Assembly: GCF_001939115.1 (NCBI RefSeq)
Contig: NZ_MQTZ01000017.1
Span: forward strand, 10,869-74,868
Source: Leptolyngbya sp. 'hensonii'
GTDB taxonomy: Bacteria > Cyanobacteriota > Cyanobacteriia > GCF-001939115
DNA length: 64,000 nucleotides
Direction: 5' to 3'
A program made the position numbers and the translations under genes. Of this stretch, positions 1 through 9,309 are shown in pieces. The notes beneath the pieces are model-generated. The model was not told where the DNA came from. It did no database searches and was given only the letters and a program-made list of their open reading frames with translations. Position 1 is the first letter of the stretch; each line of letters begins with the position of its first letter.

Positions 1-229
1 GCGGGAGAGGGGGCAGGGGGGTGAGGGCAATCAGGAGTTTATCGGTGTTATTTAATTCTCATTCCTAACATGCCTTACATAGGTTGAGATTTTTCTAAGG
101 ATCGTGGATTAAATCACCTGGATTTCTTCAGCCCTCACCCCCAACCCTTCCCAAATTTGGGAGAGGGGGCAGGGGGGTGAGGACAATCAGGAGTTTGATA
201 CTTTATTGAATTCTCATTCCTAAGCATTG
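1..229. repeat. Two copies of a G-rich palindromic dispersed repeat
   Basis: A segment of about 70 bp occurs at 3-69 and again at 159-229, offset 156 bp. Both copies share the GGGAGAGGGGGCAGGGGGGT core, then CAATCAGGAGTTT, and later TTCTCATTCCTAA. The second copy is complete on its left side: CCTCACCCCC (133-142) pairs with GGGGGTGAGG (173-182), enclosing an inner TCCCAAATTTGGGA palindrome. The first copy is cut by the window edge. This resembles the C/G-rich palindromic repeats common between cyanobacterial genes. No gene is seen in 1-381. Confidence 0.7.
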
Positions 230-381
230 TCCGGAACAGGATGTTTGCTAACACTTGTTAATCTAGGTAAAAAAAGTGGAAACATCGGGTAGAAAATGCT
301 AGCTTGCTTGGTTCCCAATCCCTCGGGCCAAAGCTGCTCCTGGTCCAAGTCCATTTGAGTCCCCAACGACACAACTGAAAA

Positions 382-2046
382 ATGGCAAAACTGACACCTG
401 ATCAGCGCAACGCTTTTTATCTGCTGGAAGCAGAACGAACTGGGATTCACAAGTCAATTCTGGCAGCCCTCTATGCTGTTCATGAACAGCTCTTACTGCC
501 AGATGGAGAAACTGGTTTGGGTATTTCTCCAGCTAACCGAATCACCCTGGAGCAGGTCAACTCCTTCCCAGGTCAAGTCCAATTTGCCGCCAATACCATT
601 CGAATCCTGACGGATAGCCTGGTAACCAGTGGTTGGAAAGGCAATGACCTGTGGGATGCCGATCGAGGCCGGTACGCTGAAAAGTTTTTACGAAAAGTGG
701 CTGATGGTTACGCCCCCCCCTCGACCAGTCCAGTGGCAGCTCGCCTGGAAATCGCCGATCCAGAAGCCCTGCAGCAGGCTTATATCACAGACTTAAATAT
801 TGATTTCAAGGCAGAAAAGTTACCCCAGAATCTGGCCTACCTGGACAGTGCCCTCCTGGGCCTAACAGAGCGTCTACCGTCCTATTACCTGCGCCTCCCT
901 TACCAACGAGAGGCAATCCTGGAAGCAGTCCGGATTTGGCGCAAACTGGATAGTCAGCAGGCTGCGATCGAGAGCCTGCAACTGCAACCACCCCCCACCC
1001 CCGACACTCCCCCGGATGAACCCGCCCTGGATCAGGCCCTGGTGCAATTCATGCAGCGAGCTTCTCTGAACTACGGCGGTCTACCTTACCAGCGGGAAGC
1101 TTTACTACGCTTGGCCCAACTCTGGCGACAGTTGGATTCTAGGGAAGCCGCAATCCGGGATCTGGGCAACAATAACTCTCCCGAAACCAAGCTGAACATC
1201 ATTGATCCCGCCCTGATCGCCTTCGTCGAGCGGGTGCCCCAATACTATAAAAGTCAGGGAGTCCATCGAAACGCTCTTGTGGAAGGATTTCGAATCTGGC
1301 GCAAACTGGATTCCCGCCCCAGTGCTCTGGTCGCCCTGGGCATTCATCCACAAATTCTCTCAGGCAACAGTACAGATAAAACAACCCTGAACAATGCTGC
1401 AGCCCAGCTAGATCGAGAACTCCTGGAATTCATCCGCCGGATTCCGGGAGCCTATCGGGAAGGGGAGGACCAGCGGGAAGCCCTGATTCGCCTGGTCCAG
1501 CTCTGGCGAGGTCTGGAAACGCGGGATCAAACCATTCGTTCCTTACTGGATGATGTCCGGCGTATGCAGCAGGCCCGTTCCAACACCCCAGAAGCCGCAC
1601 CCCGTCCTACTCCGATCGCCCTCCCCCCCCGTCCAGCCCGCTGGACTCCCAACAATCTCCAGCTCTATGCCTCGATCATTCCAGAGGGCAGTTTCACCTG
1701 GGCTGAGGCCACCCATGGGGGCACCCGCATGCCCCCTGATCAGGCCACGGTAGAGGCCATCATCCGGATCGCCCGGTTAGCCCAGCAGGCCCACGATCGG
1801 ATTGGGCGACCCTTTCAAATTACCAGTTGGTATCGCCCCCCTGATGTCAATGCAGCCGTAGGCGGTGTTTCTAACAGCCGCCATATTGTCGGCGATGCGA
1901 TCGATTTTTACTGTGAAGGCTTAACTGGCGATCAGCTCTATTGGGCCTTAGATCCCTGGTGGCCAGGGGGGCTGGGCCGTTATGTCAAATTTCCCTATCT
2001 GAGCCATCTGGATGCCCGCAATTACCGAGCTCGTTGGCAGCAATAA
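382..2046 (+). CDS. M15-family peptidase domain protein with four internal repeats
   Basis: 554 aa. The C-terminal ~120 residues match the peptidase M15 (D-Ala-D-Ala carboxypeptidase-like) fold: SxHxxGxAxD is present as [10 protein letters not shown] (H501, D508), with a further His in LSHLDAR (H542), the expected zinc ligands. Before it lie four degenerate repeats of about 45 residues (near 154-199, 219-261, 276-319, 345-388). Each has an aromatic/Pro start, a QREAL-type helix and a W-R-x-L-[DE]-[ST]-R core. I do not recognise this repeat. There is no signal peptide, so how it reaches peptidoglycan is unclear. Pro-rich linkers (about 203-213 and 402-418) separate the parts. The 3' end overlaps lipB tail to tail by 62 bp. 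Confidence 0.8.
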   Translation: MAKLTPDQRNAFYLLEAERTGIHKSILAALYAVHEQLLLPDGETGLGISPANRITLEQVNSFPGQVQFAANTIRILTDSLVTSGWKGNDLWDADRGRYAEKFLRKVADGYAPPSTSPVAARLEIADPEALQQAYITDLNIDFKAEKLPQNLAYLDSALLGLTERLPSYYLRLPYQREAILEAVRIWRKLDSQQAAIESLQLQPPPTPDTPPDEPALDQALVQFMQRASLNYGGLPYQREALLRLAQLWRQLDSREAAIRDLGNNNSPETKLNIIDPALIAFVERVPQYYKSQGVHRNALVEGFRIWRKLDSRPSALVALGIHPQILSGNSTDKTTLNNAAAQLDRELLEFIRRIPGAYREGEDQREALIRLVQLWRGLETRDQTIRSLLDDVRRMQQARSNTPEAAPRPTPIALPPRPARWTPNNLQLYASIIPEGSFTWAEATHGGTRMPPDQATVEAIIRIARLAQQAHDRIGRPFQITSWYRPPDVNAAVGGVSNSRHIVGDAIDFYCEGLTGDQLYWALDPWWPGGLGRYVKFPYLSHLDARNYRARWQQ

Positions 2047-2785
2047 TCTGGTTCCGAAGATAGGACGACCCTGGAAGTGCATCATCAGGCTCTTTCAGGG
2101 TCACTCCAAAGACCTCTGAGAAAGCAACAGCAATCGCAACCCGCACCTGATCAGGTTGAATCCCCGGCACAAATTCAGCCAGACTGCCCACCGGTTTATC
2201 CCCGATGCCACAGGGAACAATGTGCCGAAAGCCCTCCAGATCGGGACAAACATTCAGAGCAAAGCCATGCATGGTGATCCAGCGGGAAACTTTAATCCCG
2301 ATCGCGGCTACTTTGCGTCCCTCCAGCCAGACTCCTGTAAATCCGGCCAAACGCTCTCCAGACAACCCATATCCGGCCAACACCCGTATCAGCACCTCTT
2401 CCAATTGGCGCAGATACCAGTGGAGGTCCTGGCGGTATTGGTGGAGATTCAGGATGGGATACCCGATAATTTGACCGGGACAATGGTAAGTCACTTCCCC
2501 GCCCCGCTCCACTCGCCACACCTGGACCTCAGAGGCCGCCGGATCAAACTTGAGAAAATCCGGGCTGGCCCCCTGACCCAGGGTATAGACGGGGGGATGC
2601 TCCAGCAGCAGTAGGACATCCTCCAAATTTGGGTTGGCGCGACGATCAGCCACCAGCGCCTGTTGCCATTGCCAAGCCATTGCATAGGGTGTCAACCCGA
2701 GGTTATAGAACCGACAGGGAATGGAGTCTACCCGAAGGGCTGTGTTGGCGGTAGCACCCGCCCATGCGCTATGGCGATTCAACAT
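1985..2785 (-). CDS. lipB: Octanoyl-[acyl-carrier-protein]:protein N-octanoyltransferase LipB
   Basis: 266 aa. Transfers octanoyl groups from octanoyl-ACP to lipoyl domains, the first step of protein lipoylation. The family signature [12 protein letters not shown] is present. So are the K-x-AAIGIK-type segment ([13 protein letters not shown]) and the catalytic Cys/Lys region (HIVPCGI). The N-terminus has about 20 residues before the core. The last ~30 residues after EPDD are poorly conserved and are encoded in the overlap with the convergent peptidase gene. No lipA lies nearby. Identification is firm; the exact start is less certain. Confidence 0.93.
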   Translation of the reverse strand: MLNRHSAWAGATANTALRVDSIPCRFYNLGLTPYAMAWQWQQALVADRRANPNLEDVLLLLEHPPVYTLGQGASPDFLKFDPAASEVQVWRVERGGEVTYHCPGQIIGYPILNLHQYRQDLHWYLRQLEEVLIRVLAGYGLSGERLAGFTGVWLEGRKVAAIGIKVSRWITMHGFALNVCPDLEGFRHIVPCGIGDKPVGSLAEFVPGIQPDQVRVAIAVAFSEVFGVTLKEPDDALPGSSYLRNQIIAANELGNCGHPDGSDREI

Positions 2786-3211
2786 GAGAAACCATCCCTC
2801 AAATCTTAAAGAGTTGGAAAAGTACTCTTAATCCCCGAGAAAATCAAGAGCCCTATGTAGCAAAATGGGAGGCTTGCAATCAAGAATTATCAACGGATGC
2901 AAAAGATCATAAAGCAGCCTGTTCTCCAGAATACAAAGTGCTAGGGTGTTGATATGACAGAGTTATGGGTTTCGCATGTTGAGTTTTGAGCAGAATCGAA
3001 TCTCGACAGGTCCATGTAACAGTATTCAGTCAACCCCCTTTCCAGGGCAGGTGGAGGAAGGAAGCGACGGCTTGTCAGTTCCAGATCTCTCCCTGTCATC
3101 AGAGAGGGGGTGTGTTTTCAGGCACTGCCGATCGGACCTGAACCAACCTGCGCCCTCCAACTCATAACCTCTAGTTGACGATTTATACCCAACGTTAGGG
3201 GAGGAAGCTCT
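2786..3211. other. Intergenic region; promoter of lipB and long leader of lrtA
   Basis: 426 bp between the divergent lipB and lrtA genes with no convincing ORF. The part next to lrtA holds a run CTCTCCCT...AGAGAGGGGG (about 3088-3112) that can fold into a hairpin. A strong Shine-Dalgarno, GGGGAGGAAG, precedes the lrtA ATG. Long leaders are known for the light-repressed lrtA transcript of other cyanobacteria; a leader of this kind here is inferred from spacing only. Confidence 0.45.
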
Positions 3212-3865
3212 ATGAAGCTTGTTATCCAGGGCAAAAACATCGAAATCACCGACGCAATCCATGAGTATGTGCATCAAAAAGTTGAGAAGGCCATTAGCCA
3301 TTTTCAGTCTCTGGCCATGGAAGTAGATGTCAACCTGTCAGTGGCTCGCAATCCCCGGATAAACCCTAAGCAGACGGCTGAAGTAACGATCTACGCCAAT
3401 GGTGCCGTGATTCGTGCTGAGGAAAGCAGCGAGAATCTTTATGCCAGCATTGACCTGGTGGCAGATAAGATCAGTCGTCAGCTTCGTAAATACAAAGAGC
3501 GGCGGCAGGATAAGGCTTACGCCAAGCCTAAACTGGGAACTGTCGTGGAAGATCTGGCTGTCGAAGCTGATCTCATCGGAGACCGCACGCCAGAATTGCC
3601 AGCCACAGTGGTACGCACCAAGTATTTTGCCATGCCTCCGATGACGATCGAGGAGGCTCTGGAACAATTAGAGATGGTTGATCACGATTTCTACATGTTC
3701 CGCAATGCGGAGACCGGTGAAATCAATGTGATTTACGAGCGCAACCACGGGGGATATGGCGTCATCCAGCCCCGCAATGGCAATGGAAACGGCAAAAATG
3801 GGAAGGCTGCTATTCAGTCCAACCAGAACGGCCATGGAGAAAAGCCAAATCTGACCAAGATTTGA
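3212..3865 (+). CDS. hpf: Long-form ribosome hibernation promoting factor (LrtA-type)
   Basis: 217 aa. The N-terminal ~105 residues are the S30AE/YfiA domain (starts [12 protein letters not shown]; basic [11 protein letters not shown] helix). It binds the decoding site of the 30S subunit. The C-terminal ~60 residues ([20 protein letters not shown] to [14 protein letters not shown]) are the dimerisation domain that makes 100S ribosome dimers in long HPF proteins. The cyanobacterial form is the light-repressed transcript LrtA. It ends in a low-complexity Asn/Gly/Lys tail (GNGNGKNGK). The start is well supported by GGGGAGGAAG just upstream. A hairpin follows the stop. Confidence 0.95.
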   Translation: MKLVIQGKNIEITDAIHEYVHQKVEKAISHFQSLAMEVDVNLSVARNPRINPKQTAEVTIYANGAVIRAEESSENLYASIDLVADKISRQLRKYKERRQDKAYAKPKLGTVVEDLAVEADLIGDRTPELPATVVRTKYFAMPPMTIEEALEQLEMVDHDFYMFRNAETGEINVIYERNHGGYGVIQPRNGNGNGKNGKAAIQSNQNGHGEKPNLTKI

Positions 3866-3871
3866 GGGTTT

Positions 3872-3899
3872 GGGCTGCCAGAGCATGCCCTGGCAGCCC
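3872..3899 (+). terminator. Hairpin after lrtA/hpf
   Basis: GGGCTGCCAG (3872-3881) and CTGGCAGCCC (3890-3899) form a perfect 10-bp stem with an 8-nt loop, 6 bp after the lrtA stop. No T-run follows, so it may act as an mRNA 3'-end stabiliser rather than as a strong intrinsic terminator. Confidence 0.6.
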
Positions 3900-3963
3900 C
3901 TATACTTACAGGAGCTGAAAATAGCGGTATACTTCTTCTACAAAATGATTTATACCGCTGGAT

Positions 3964-4446
3964 GTGATGTTTCACCTGGCGCAGGTCATCAAAGTAGAAG
4001 CCTCCGGAGCCTTAGGGCTGCGTATGCTTGCCTATCAAAAAACGGAAACCACCTGGGTCCTTGCTCCTGCGGAAGATGTTCTGGCCAGTGATAAGGCGAG
4101 TGTTTTTGTGGAAGGGTCACTGGTTCTGGTTCAACTCTCTAGCAAGCGTGAAATCCTGACGATCGCTGACGCTAAAGATTGGGTCATTGATCTGGTGCGA
4201 AAATATCTGACCCTGGGGATTACTCCCGCATTCTTGCAACAGGAGGCAGAGCGGGCAGAGCAATGGCGGCAATCCCTGACGCTGGAAAGCCAGGAATTAG
4301 CCCGGAGAACGATGGAGCTTGAAGCCCGCCGGGAGCAAATTGAGTCTTTGGAGGAGGATCTAAAGCAGGAACGTCAAAAACTGGAGCTTCTGGCTACCCA
4401 GTTAAGGATGACTGGGGGTCTGGGCATGGATGATTTACCCGATTAG
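3964..4446 (+). CDS. Conserved cyanobacterial hypothetical, C-terminal coiled coil
   Basis: 160 aa (GTG at 3964; an in-frame ATG follows directly at 3967 and is an equally likely start). Residues 1-85 are a compact globular region with no motif I can name. Residues ~95-150 are a charged heptad-rich helix (EQWRQSLTLESQELARR, EQIESLEEDLKQERQKLELL) predicted to be coiled coil. There is no signal peptide or membrane segment. It lies 98 bp after lrtA on the same strand, and a hairpin separates them. Function unknown. Confidence 0.72.
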   Translation: MMFHLAQVIKVEASGALGLRMLAYQKTETTWVLAPAEDVLASDKASVFVEGSLVLVQLSSKREILTIADAKDWVIDLVRKYLTLGITPAFLQQEAERAEQWRQSLTLESQELARRTMELEARREQIESLEEDLKQERQKLELLATQLRMTGGLGMDDLPD

Positions 4447-4604
4447 ATGACCTATCAGATTAGACCTATCAGATTAATGGACAATTCCAATCCGTAAAGA
4501 AACTGAGCTACCCATGCAAAGGCTGATCAAATTGAGTGATCTGGCGCTCGTTTGATTTTTAAGCGTCTGTCATCCTGGCTATATACCTGAACAAGGATCC
4601 TGTC

Positions 4605-4634
4605 TGCCCCCAATCAAACCTGGGGGCATTTTTT
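4605..4634 (+). terminator. Intrinsic terminator
   Basis: TGCCCCCA (4605-4612), loop ATCAAACC, TGGGGGCA (4621-4628), then TTTTTT. This is a classical rho-independent terminator for rightward transcription from the coiled-coil gene. It lies in the gap before the convergent response regulator. Confidence 0.88.
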
Positions 4635-4652
4635 GTCTGGGACCAGAGAACC

Positions 4653-5414
4653 CTAACCAAAGCGGTACCCAAACCCACGCACCGTCAGCAGATGCTCTGG
4701 ATGGCTGGGATCCAGCTCCAGTTTTTCTCTCAACCAGCGGATATGGACATCCACCGTTTTGCTATCGCCCATAAAGTCAGCCCCCCAGACTCGTTCAATC
4801 AGCTGCTCCCGCGACCAAACCCGACGAGGATGACTCATGAACAGTTCTAGAATCCGGAACTCCTTAGGAGACAAGTTAATTTCATCACCTCTGACTGTCA
4901 CCCGACATTGCTGGGGAAACAGAATAATATCTTGATATCGCAACACAGCTTCCTGGGTCTGAGGTTGAGGATGATGATGACGGCGCAAGAGTGCCCGACA
5001 TCGAGCAATTAACTCCCGCATTCCAAAAGGCTTAGTCAGATAATCATCCGCCCCCACTTCCAAACCCACGACCCGATCGGTCTCCGTTCCCTTCGCACTT
5101 AACATGAGAATAGGGACGTTGTTGCCATGGTGACGAATCCAGCGGCACAGATCCAGGCCACTCAGATAAGGCAGCATCAAATCGAGGATAATCAGATCCA
5201 GCCTAGGTGAAGTCTGATCCTCCCGCGATTCTTCCAGGCGACGGATCATTTCCAGGGCAGTCCGACCATCTTCAGCGACCAGGACTTCGTAGCCTTCGTC
5301 TCCCAAGGTCAAAGAAATTGTTTCTCGAATCAATTCTTCATCCTCGACAATCAAGACTGTGCCTAACTTCAGGCCTGCTTGAGGTTTACTGACTTCTAAG
5401 GACAACATAGGCAT
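4653..5414 (-). CDS. OmpR/PhoB-family response regulator
   Basis: 253 aa. Receiver domain (about 18-140): acidic pair in VLIVEDEEL, phospho-acceptor Asp in LIILDLMLPYLSG, invariant Lys in DDYLTKPFG. A His/Gln linker follows, then a winged-helix DNA-binding domain (about 155-252) ending in HLLTVRGFGYRFG. The layout is that of two-component transcription factors. Within cyanobacteria it looks closest to the SphR/RpaB group, but I cannot assign which one from sequence memory alone. No histidine kinase is adjacent, so its partner must be encoded elsewhere. Transcribed leftward toward the terminator region at 4605. Confidence 0.9.
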   Translation of the reverse strand: MPMLSLEVSKPQAGLKLGTVLIVEDEELIRETISLTLGDEGYEVLVAEDGRTALEMIRRLEESREDQTSPRLDLIILDLMLPYLSGLDLCRWIRHHGNNVPILMLSAKGTETDRVVGLEVGADDYLTKPFGMRELIARCRALLRRHHHPQPQTQEAVLRYQDIILFPQQCRVTVRGDEINLSPKEFRILELFMSHPRRVWSREQLIERVWGADFMGDSKTVDVHIRWLREKLELDPSHPEHLLTVRGFGYRFG

Positions 5415-5543
5415 GTCTTTGGGATAGGCTTTTGGGAATCCAGGTAGATTTTACCATTCGTTTTGCTGTACAAGCGGATACCCCTTCAGGAAATCACGGC
5501 CAGGGGAAACCAATACTGGCAAGCTAAACCATTTCCCTGAGTT

Positions 5544-5564
5544 GCTTTGAGCGCAATTCAAAGC
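5544..5564. terminator. Small hairpin between AEC transporter and response regulator
   Basis: GCTTTGA (5544-5550), loop GCGCAAT, TCAAAGC (5558-5564), directly beyond the stop of the transporter gene. The stem is short and no T-run follows on the minus strand, so this is a weak or mRNA-end structure. Confidence 0.35.
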
Positions 5565-5565
5565 T

Positions 5566-6510
5566 TTAACTAAACAGGAATAGCCAGAGCGGAATCGTTC
5601 CCAAAATTCCTATGGTAGACAGCACCACACTACTGGCAACAATCTCCCGATCCAGGTCATACTCTTCAGCCAAAATTAAATTGGCAAAAGCACAGGGCAT
5701 TCCCGCCATCAAGACCACAGCTAGTCGGGTCTGCGATTCTATCCCCAGCAGGGTCAAGATCAGACCAATCAGTACAGGCAAGACCACAATTTTCAAAACC
5801 ACAGGCATTAGAGCGACTCGAAAACTCTGGACACCCCTGAGTTGACGCAACCTCAGGCCCATCAAAAGAAGTGCACCTGCAATGACAATGGCCAGACCTA
5901 TGTTCAGCCCCTTCTCTATCCCGTCTGGAAACACAATCGCCTGGGTGGAAATCCCCAGAACAAAAGCCCAGAGAGACGGCACTGTCAGCACATCTCGAAT
6001 CTGCAGCCACCAGTGGTGACCCCCAGAAGGTCTCCCATAATAGCTGGCAATAAACACCCCTAAGCCATACGTCCCCAAAACATTATTAATAATGCTGTAA
6101 AGCACAGCCCAGGTCAGGGCAGCACCATTCACCAGGGAAGGAACCATCGCTAGGCCGACAAAGCCGGTATTCCCCAGAATGGAAGCCAGCACAAAGCTAC
6201 CCCGGTGGGAACGATCGTAAAGAACCAGAGACTCGGTCTCAGAAGCCAAACAACGATTTGCCTGCAAGCCGAGCCAAGCCAGACAACAAGCTAATCCCAG
6301 AGCCAACATGACGACCCCTGGAGCCAGCCCCACCTGGATAGAAAAATCCATGTGACGGGCTAGGGCCAAAATTTGTAAAGGAACACCAACCCAGTAAAGA
6401 ACCCGACCCAGAAGGCGGGCAAAAGAGGGGGGTAAAAAGCCACAGAGAAGCAGACCCAATCCCGTCCAGAGGAGCAGAGGCGTATAGGCATGCAGGAGGG
6501 CTTCAGTCAT
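5566..6510 (-). CDS. AEC-family (auxin efflux carrier-like) permease
   Basis: 314 aa, almost wholly hydrophobic with about ten membrane segments in two five-helix halves around a central loop. Motifs typical of the AEC/MdcF family are visible: GNTGFVGLAMVPSL in the first half, and GMPCAFANLILAEEYDLDREIVASSVVLST in the last two helices. Members export small carboxylates or other organic anions; the substrate here is unknown. It sits alone on the minus strand between the response regulator and zipN, 53 bp from the latter. Confidence 0.88.
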   Translation of the reverse strand: MTEALLHAYTPLLLWTGLGLLLCGFLPPSFARLLGRVLYWVGVPLQILALARHMDFSIQVGLAPGVVMLALGLACCLAWLGLQANRCLASETESLVLYDRSHRGSFVLASILGNTGFVGLAMVPSLVNGAALTWAVLYSIINNVLGTYGLGVFIASYYGRPSGGHHWWLQIRDVLTVPSLWAFVLGISTQAIVFPDGIEKGLNIGLAIVIAGALLLMGLRLRQLRGVQSFRVALMPVVLKIVVLPVLIGLILTLLGIESQTRLAVVLMAGMPCAFANLILAEEYDLDREIVASSVVLSTIGILGTIPLWLFLFS

Positions 6511-6563
6511 GGTCTGAGGTGGGCGTTAGCATAATGACAGAGGCCCGGCGACATCCCCAGCCT

Positions 6564-9011
6564 TTACCTCAAAACCACTATATCTCGAATCCGCCACTCT
6601 CCATTACGGCGCACCAGCTCATATCGGACCTTCAAATCCCAATCTGCTGAAGCTGCCTGATTCAGGACACCCCCTTCAAACAACTCAGCAGTTTCATTCA
6701 CTGAAGCTTCTACTTCAGCAGACTCTGGATTGGCCTGGTTCACCTTCACCGCATCAACGCTCAAACGATACTTGTACTGTCGATACCAGTCTTCCCGCTT
6801 GGATTCTTCCGAGAGCTTTTGAAACTTGGAAAGTACGGGATCGGTGAGCACCTCTTTCAACTTACTTCCATCATGATTGGGTCCAAGCGCAATCGCTTTA
6901 GCATTCAACCAAGCTTGAATAATCAGTTCAGCACTTTTTTTGTCGAGAGGCCCCTTCCAAATGGCACGGGTATCTGGCTCCGGAATTTCTATCAAGGGCC
7001 GGTTCAACCCAACCATAGGTTGGTCTTTCTGGAGATCAGGCAACGCACTCTCTGAATTCCCCTGAGTCAGATACTGATAGACCCTGAGGGTAACTGCCCC
7101 AACGCCAACCAGGAGTAATAGGCCCAGCACCCAAGGAAGAAACACAGAAGCACCGCTCCTCCCTGCAGTGGAGGAAGCAGGATAATTCCGACGAGCTCCT
7201 TCTCCAAGCCCCTGTTGATGAGAATCCAGGCCACTACCCAGACCGCCAGTATGGGATCGTTCCGACGATTTCACCCCATTGCGATCGGGCAATGGTCCTT
7301 TAGCGGGAGTGGCAGACCGCGATCGAGATCCGCCTGCTGCTCTGCCCCCAGCAGAAGAACGGCGGGCTGTCGTTTCCGGCAACACTGTCTCCCGTTCCGC
7401 TGTTTTCACCGCAGAAGATTTTGGCCCTGCTGCAGCCATCTCATCGACCCGCAGGGAGGGAGCCTCCCGATAGGTTGAAGCCGAGACAGTTCCGGCAGAA
7501 GCTTTATAAGCTCCTGAGGTGGTTGGCTTCCAACCATTTAGCGGTTTCATCCCCACTTCAGCACCCACAGGCCCTGCTGTCGGTTTTCCCACAGCAGCCC
7601 GCTCTGTCCGCACCACTTCCCATTCGTGGGTGGACTCCATCTCTACAGGCAACTCTTCGAGATAAGCCTGAACCTGGGAATCTGCAAAATATTCCTTGAG
7701 GACTGCCCGGCGGTTAGCCAGATCCCGGAAATGGGGAAACACCTCTTCCTGAAGCCATCGTTCGCTATAGAGACAGAGGCCTGGCAACAAGTCAGGTGAA
7801 CCCTGGGAATTTTCCTCAATAAACAAGAGGGCTTCATCCTCACTGCTGGATTCCAGCGCCCGACTCGCCTCCTGGGTTTGCCCCAAGAGCAAAGCACAGA
7901 CAGACTGCTCCAGATAAACATCTTGGCGACTGCTGAGCCGGTTTAGCATCGCCTTAGCCCGCCGAATTAGCGCAGGCTGAAATTCGACAAACCCTCTCGC
8001 AATCAGAGCATAAACAGCCAGGTAAGTAGCCACAGCTGAAGGGCGACGGGCTTCTTCTTCAAACAAAATTTGCTGCTCAGCCGCAGTCAGGTAACTCCTC
8101 AATTGCTGAATAAAGCGGAGAAAATCATCGATCGTCAGGCCAGATTGATCTTTGCCCGTTCCATCAATCCCACCCCGCTCCTGCAGCATGTCACAGAGCA
8201 GTTTCATCCCATGCCGTCGGGCACCCATCTGCTCATCGGGCAGGGCTAGTAACTCTAGGACCCGATAAGGACGCAGCTTATATAAATCTGCCTGAATCTC
8301 ACCCCGCAGGGTGGCAAAGACCCCTTCCCGGAGCAAGAGCTCCTGACCTGCATCCAGCGCAACCGCCGCATTTTCATACTGCCCCTGATGCCACTGTTCC
8401 CGGCCCATTTCCAGATAAGCCAGGGCAACGGTCAGGACGATATCAACCTGGGCAATGCTAGGTTCCCCAACCTGCAACGTATTCAGGTTAAAGCCTCGAA
8501 CACCCAGGCAAGGCTGCGCCAGGGACAAAACTTGTTCATACTGACCCAGCTCCAGCAGGATCATCAGGGCTCCAATCAATAGCTCGGTGTCGATCTCAAG
8601 ACTGAGGGGTTGCAGAGCTAGAGTTGGAACCGCCGCCGCTGGCGTTTGCACAGAGAATTGTGGCAGGGAGAGAGAAGGTTCCTGAACGGACAATGTATCA
8701 ATCGCTCCCCCAGCCCCCTCAGAGTCTTGGGGACGGGAACGATCGGCATAAGTCAGTTCAGGCGCTCCAAATTCAGGCTGATAGGCTTTGCCCAGAATGG
8801 CGGCGTTATAGGTCTGCCGTTTCTCTGGGTCAAAAAGAACCGTATAGGCTTCGTCGATCAACTGCTTGCGGGCAGCAATGGCTGCCTCTGAATAGCCTCG
8901 ACGAGGCAATTGCAGCAGGCGATCGTGATGGGCCTGTCGGATCTGTTCGACAGTGGCCTGAAGCGGTAGCCCTAGAATTCGGTAGTAATCGAGCGGAACT
9001 CGCACAGTCAA
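6564..9011 (-). CDS. ftn2: Cell-division protein ZipN/Ftn2 (ARC6 homologue)
   Basis: 815 aa. The N-terminus is a J-domain-like module (DYYRILGLPLQAT... to EKRQTYN, about 6-68) whose HPD signature is absent. A helical TPR-like region fills about 130-460. A Ser/Thr/Ala-rich low-complexity linker covers about 470-615, and one membrane helix lies near 620-645 (LPWVLGLLLLVGVGAVTL). The C-terminal ~120 residues are the DUF4101/IMS domain (IIQAWLNAKAIALGP..., RYELVRRNGEWRIRDIVV). This architecture is that of cyanobacterial ZipN/Ftn2 and plant ARC6, the membrane anchor and hub for FtsZ rings. Confidence 0.93.
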   Translation of the reverse strand: MTVRVPLDYYRILGLPLQATVEQIRQAHHDRLLQLPRRGYSEAAIAARKQLIDEAYTVLFDPEKRQTYNAAILGKAYQPEFGAPELTYADRSRPQDSEGAGGAIDTLSVQEPSLSLPQFSVQTPAAAVPTLALQPLSLEIDTELLIGALMILLELGQYEQVLSLAQPCLGVRGFNLNTLQVGEPSIAQVDIVLTVALAYLEMGREQWHQGQYENAAVALDAGQELLLREGVFATLRGEIQADLYKLRPYRVLELLALPDEQMGARRHGMKLLCDMLQERGGIDGTGKDQSGLTIDDFLRFIQQLRSYLTAAEQQILFEEEARRPSAVATYLAVYALIARGFVEFQPALIRRAKAMLNRLSSRQDVYLEQSVCALLLGQTQEASRALESSSEDEALLFIEENSQGSPDLLPGLCLYSERWLQEEVFPHFRDLANRRAVLKEYFADSQVQAYLEELPVEMESTHEWEVVRTERAAVGKPTAGPVGAEVGMKPLNGWKPTTSGAYKASAGTVSASTYREAPSLRVDEMAAAGPKSSAVKTAERETVLPETTARRSSAGGRAAGGSRSRSATPAKGPLPDRNGVKSSERSHTGGLGSGLDSHQQGLGEGARRNYPASSTAGRSGASVFLPWVLGLLLLVGVGAVTLRVYQYLTQGNSESALPDLQKDQPMVGLNRPLIEIPEPDTRAIWKGPLDKKSAELIIQAWLNAKAIALGPNHDGSKLKEVLTDPVLSKFQKLSEESKREDWYRQYKYRLSVDAVKVNQANPESAEVEASVNETAELFEGGVLNQAASADWDLKVRYELVRRNGEWRIRDIVVLR

Positions 9012-9309
9012 AATCCCCAGCGGCTAATCAAGCTAATCCATGATAACGAATAGGCTGTAGGAGTGAACCAAAGTATCAGACCCACCTTTATTACAGCCGG
9101 AGTGTATCAGCTTAGTGAAAGAATGACACGGCTTACACCATGTTTTACATAAGTTTTAACAACTTTCAGCAAATTGGCAATCTTTTGGTCCTGAACAGGA
9201 AGAAATGGATAGCTTAAAACCGCGAATTTATGAGTATGAATTTCTTGAGGCATCCCGTTAGCCCCACCTGCAAGGTTTAATCCCGCCAAGCAGTTTAATC
9301 CATGAATCC
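9012..9309. other. Upstream region of ftn2 with TTTACA-type direct repeat
   Basis: 298 bp between the ftn2 start and the corA stop, both on the minus strand; no credible gene. At 9142-9169 it holds TTTTACATAAGTTTTAACAA, which closely resembles the segment at 50533-50555 upstream of a candidate small RNA. Read on the minus strand it gives TTGTTAAAACTTATGTAAA, a plausible promoter or OmpR-family binding region for ftn2. Confidence 0.4.

Noticed and set aside
9107-9289. 60-codon minus-strand ORF upstream of ftn2
   Set aside because: No ribosome binding site, no domain, and it overlaps the likely promoter region.
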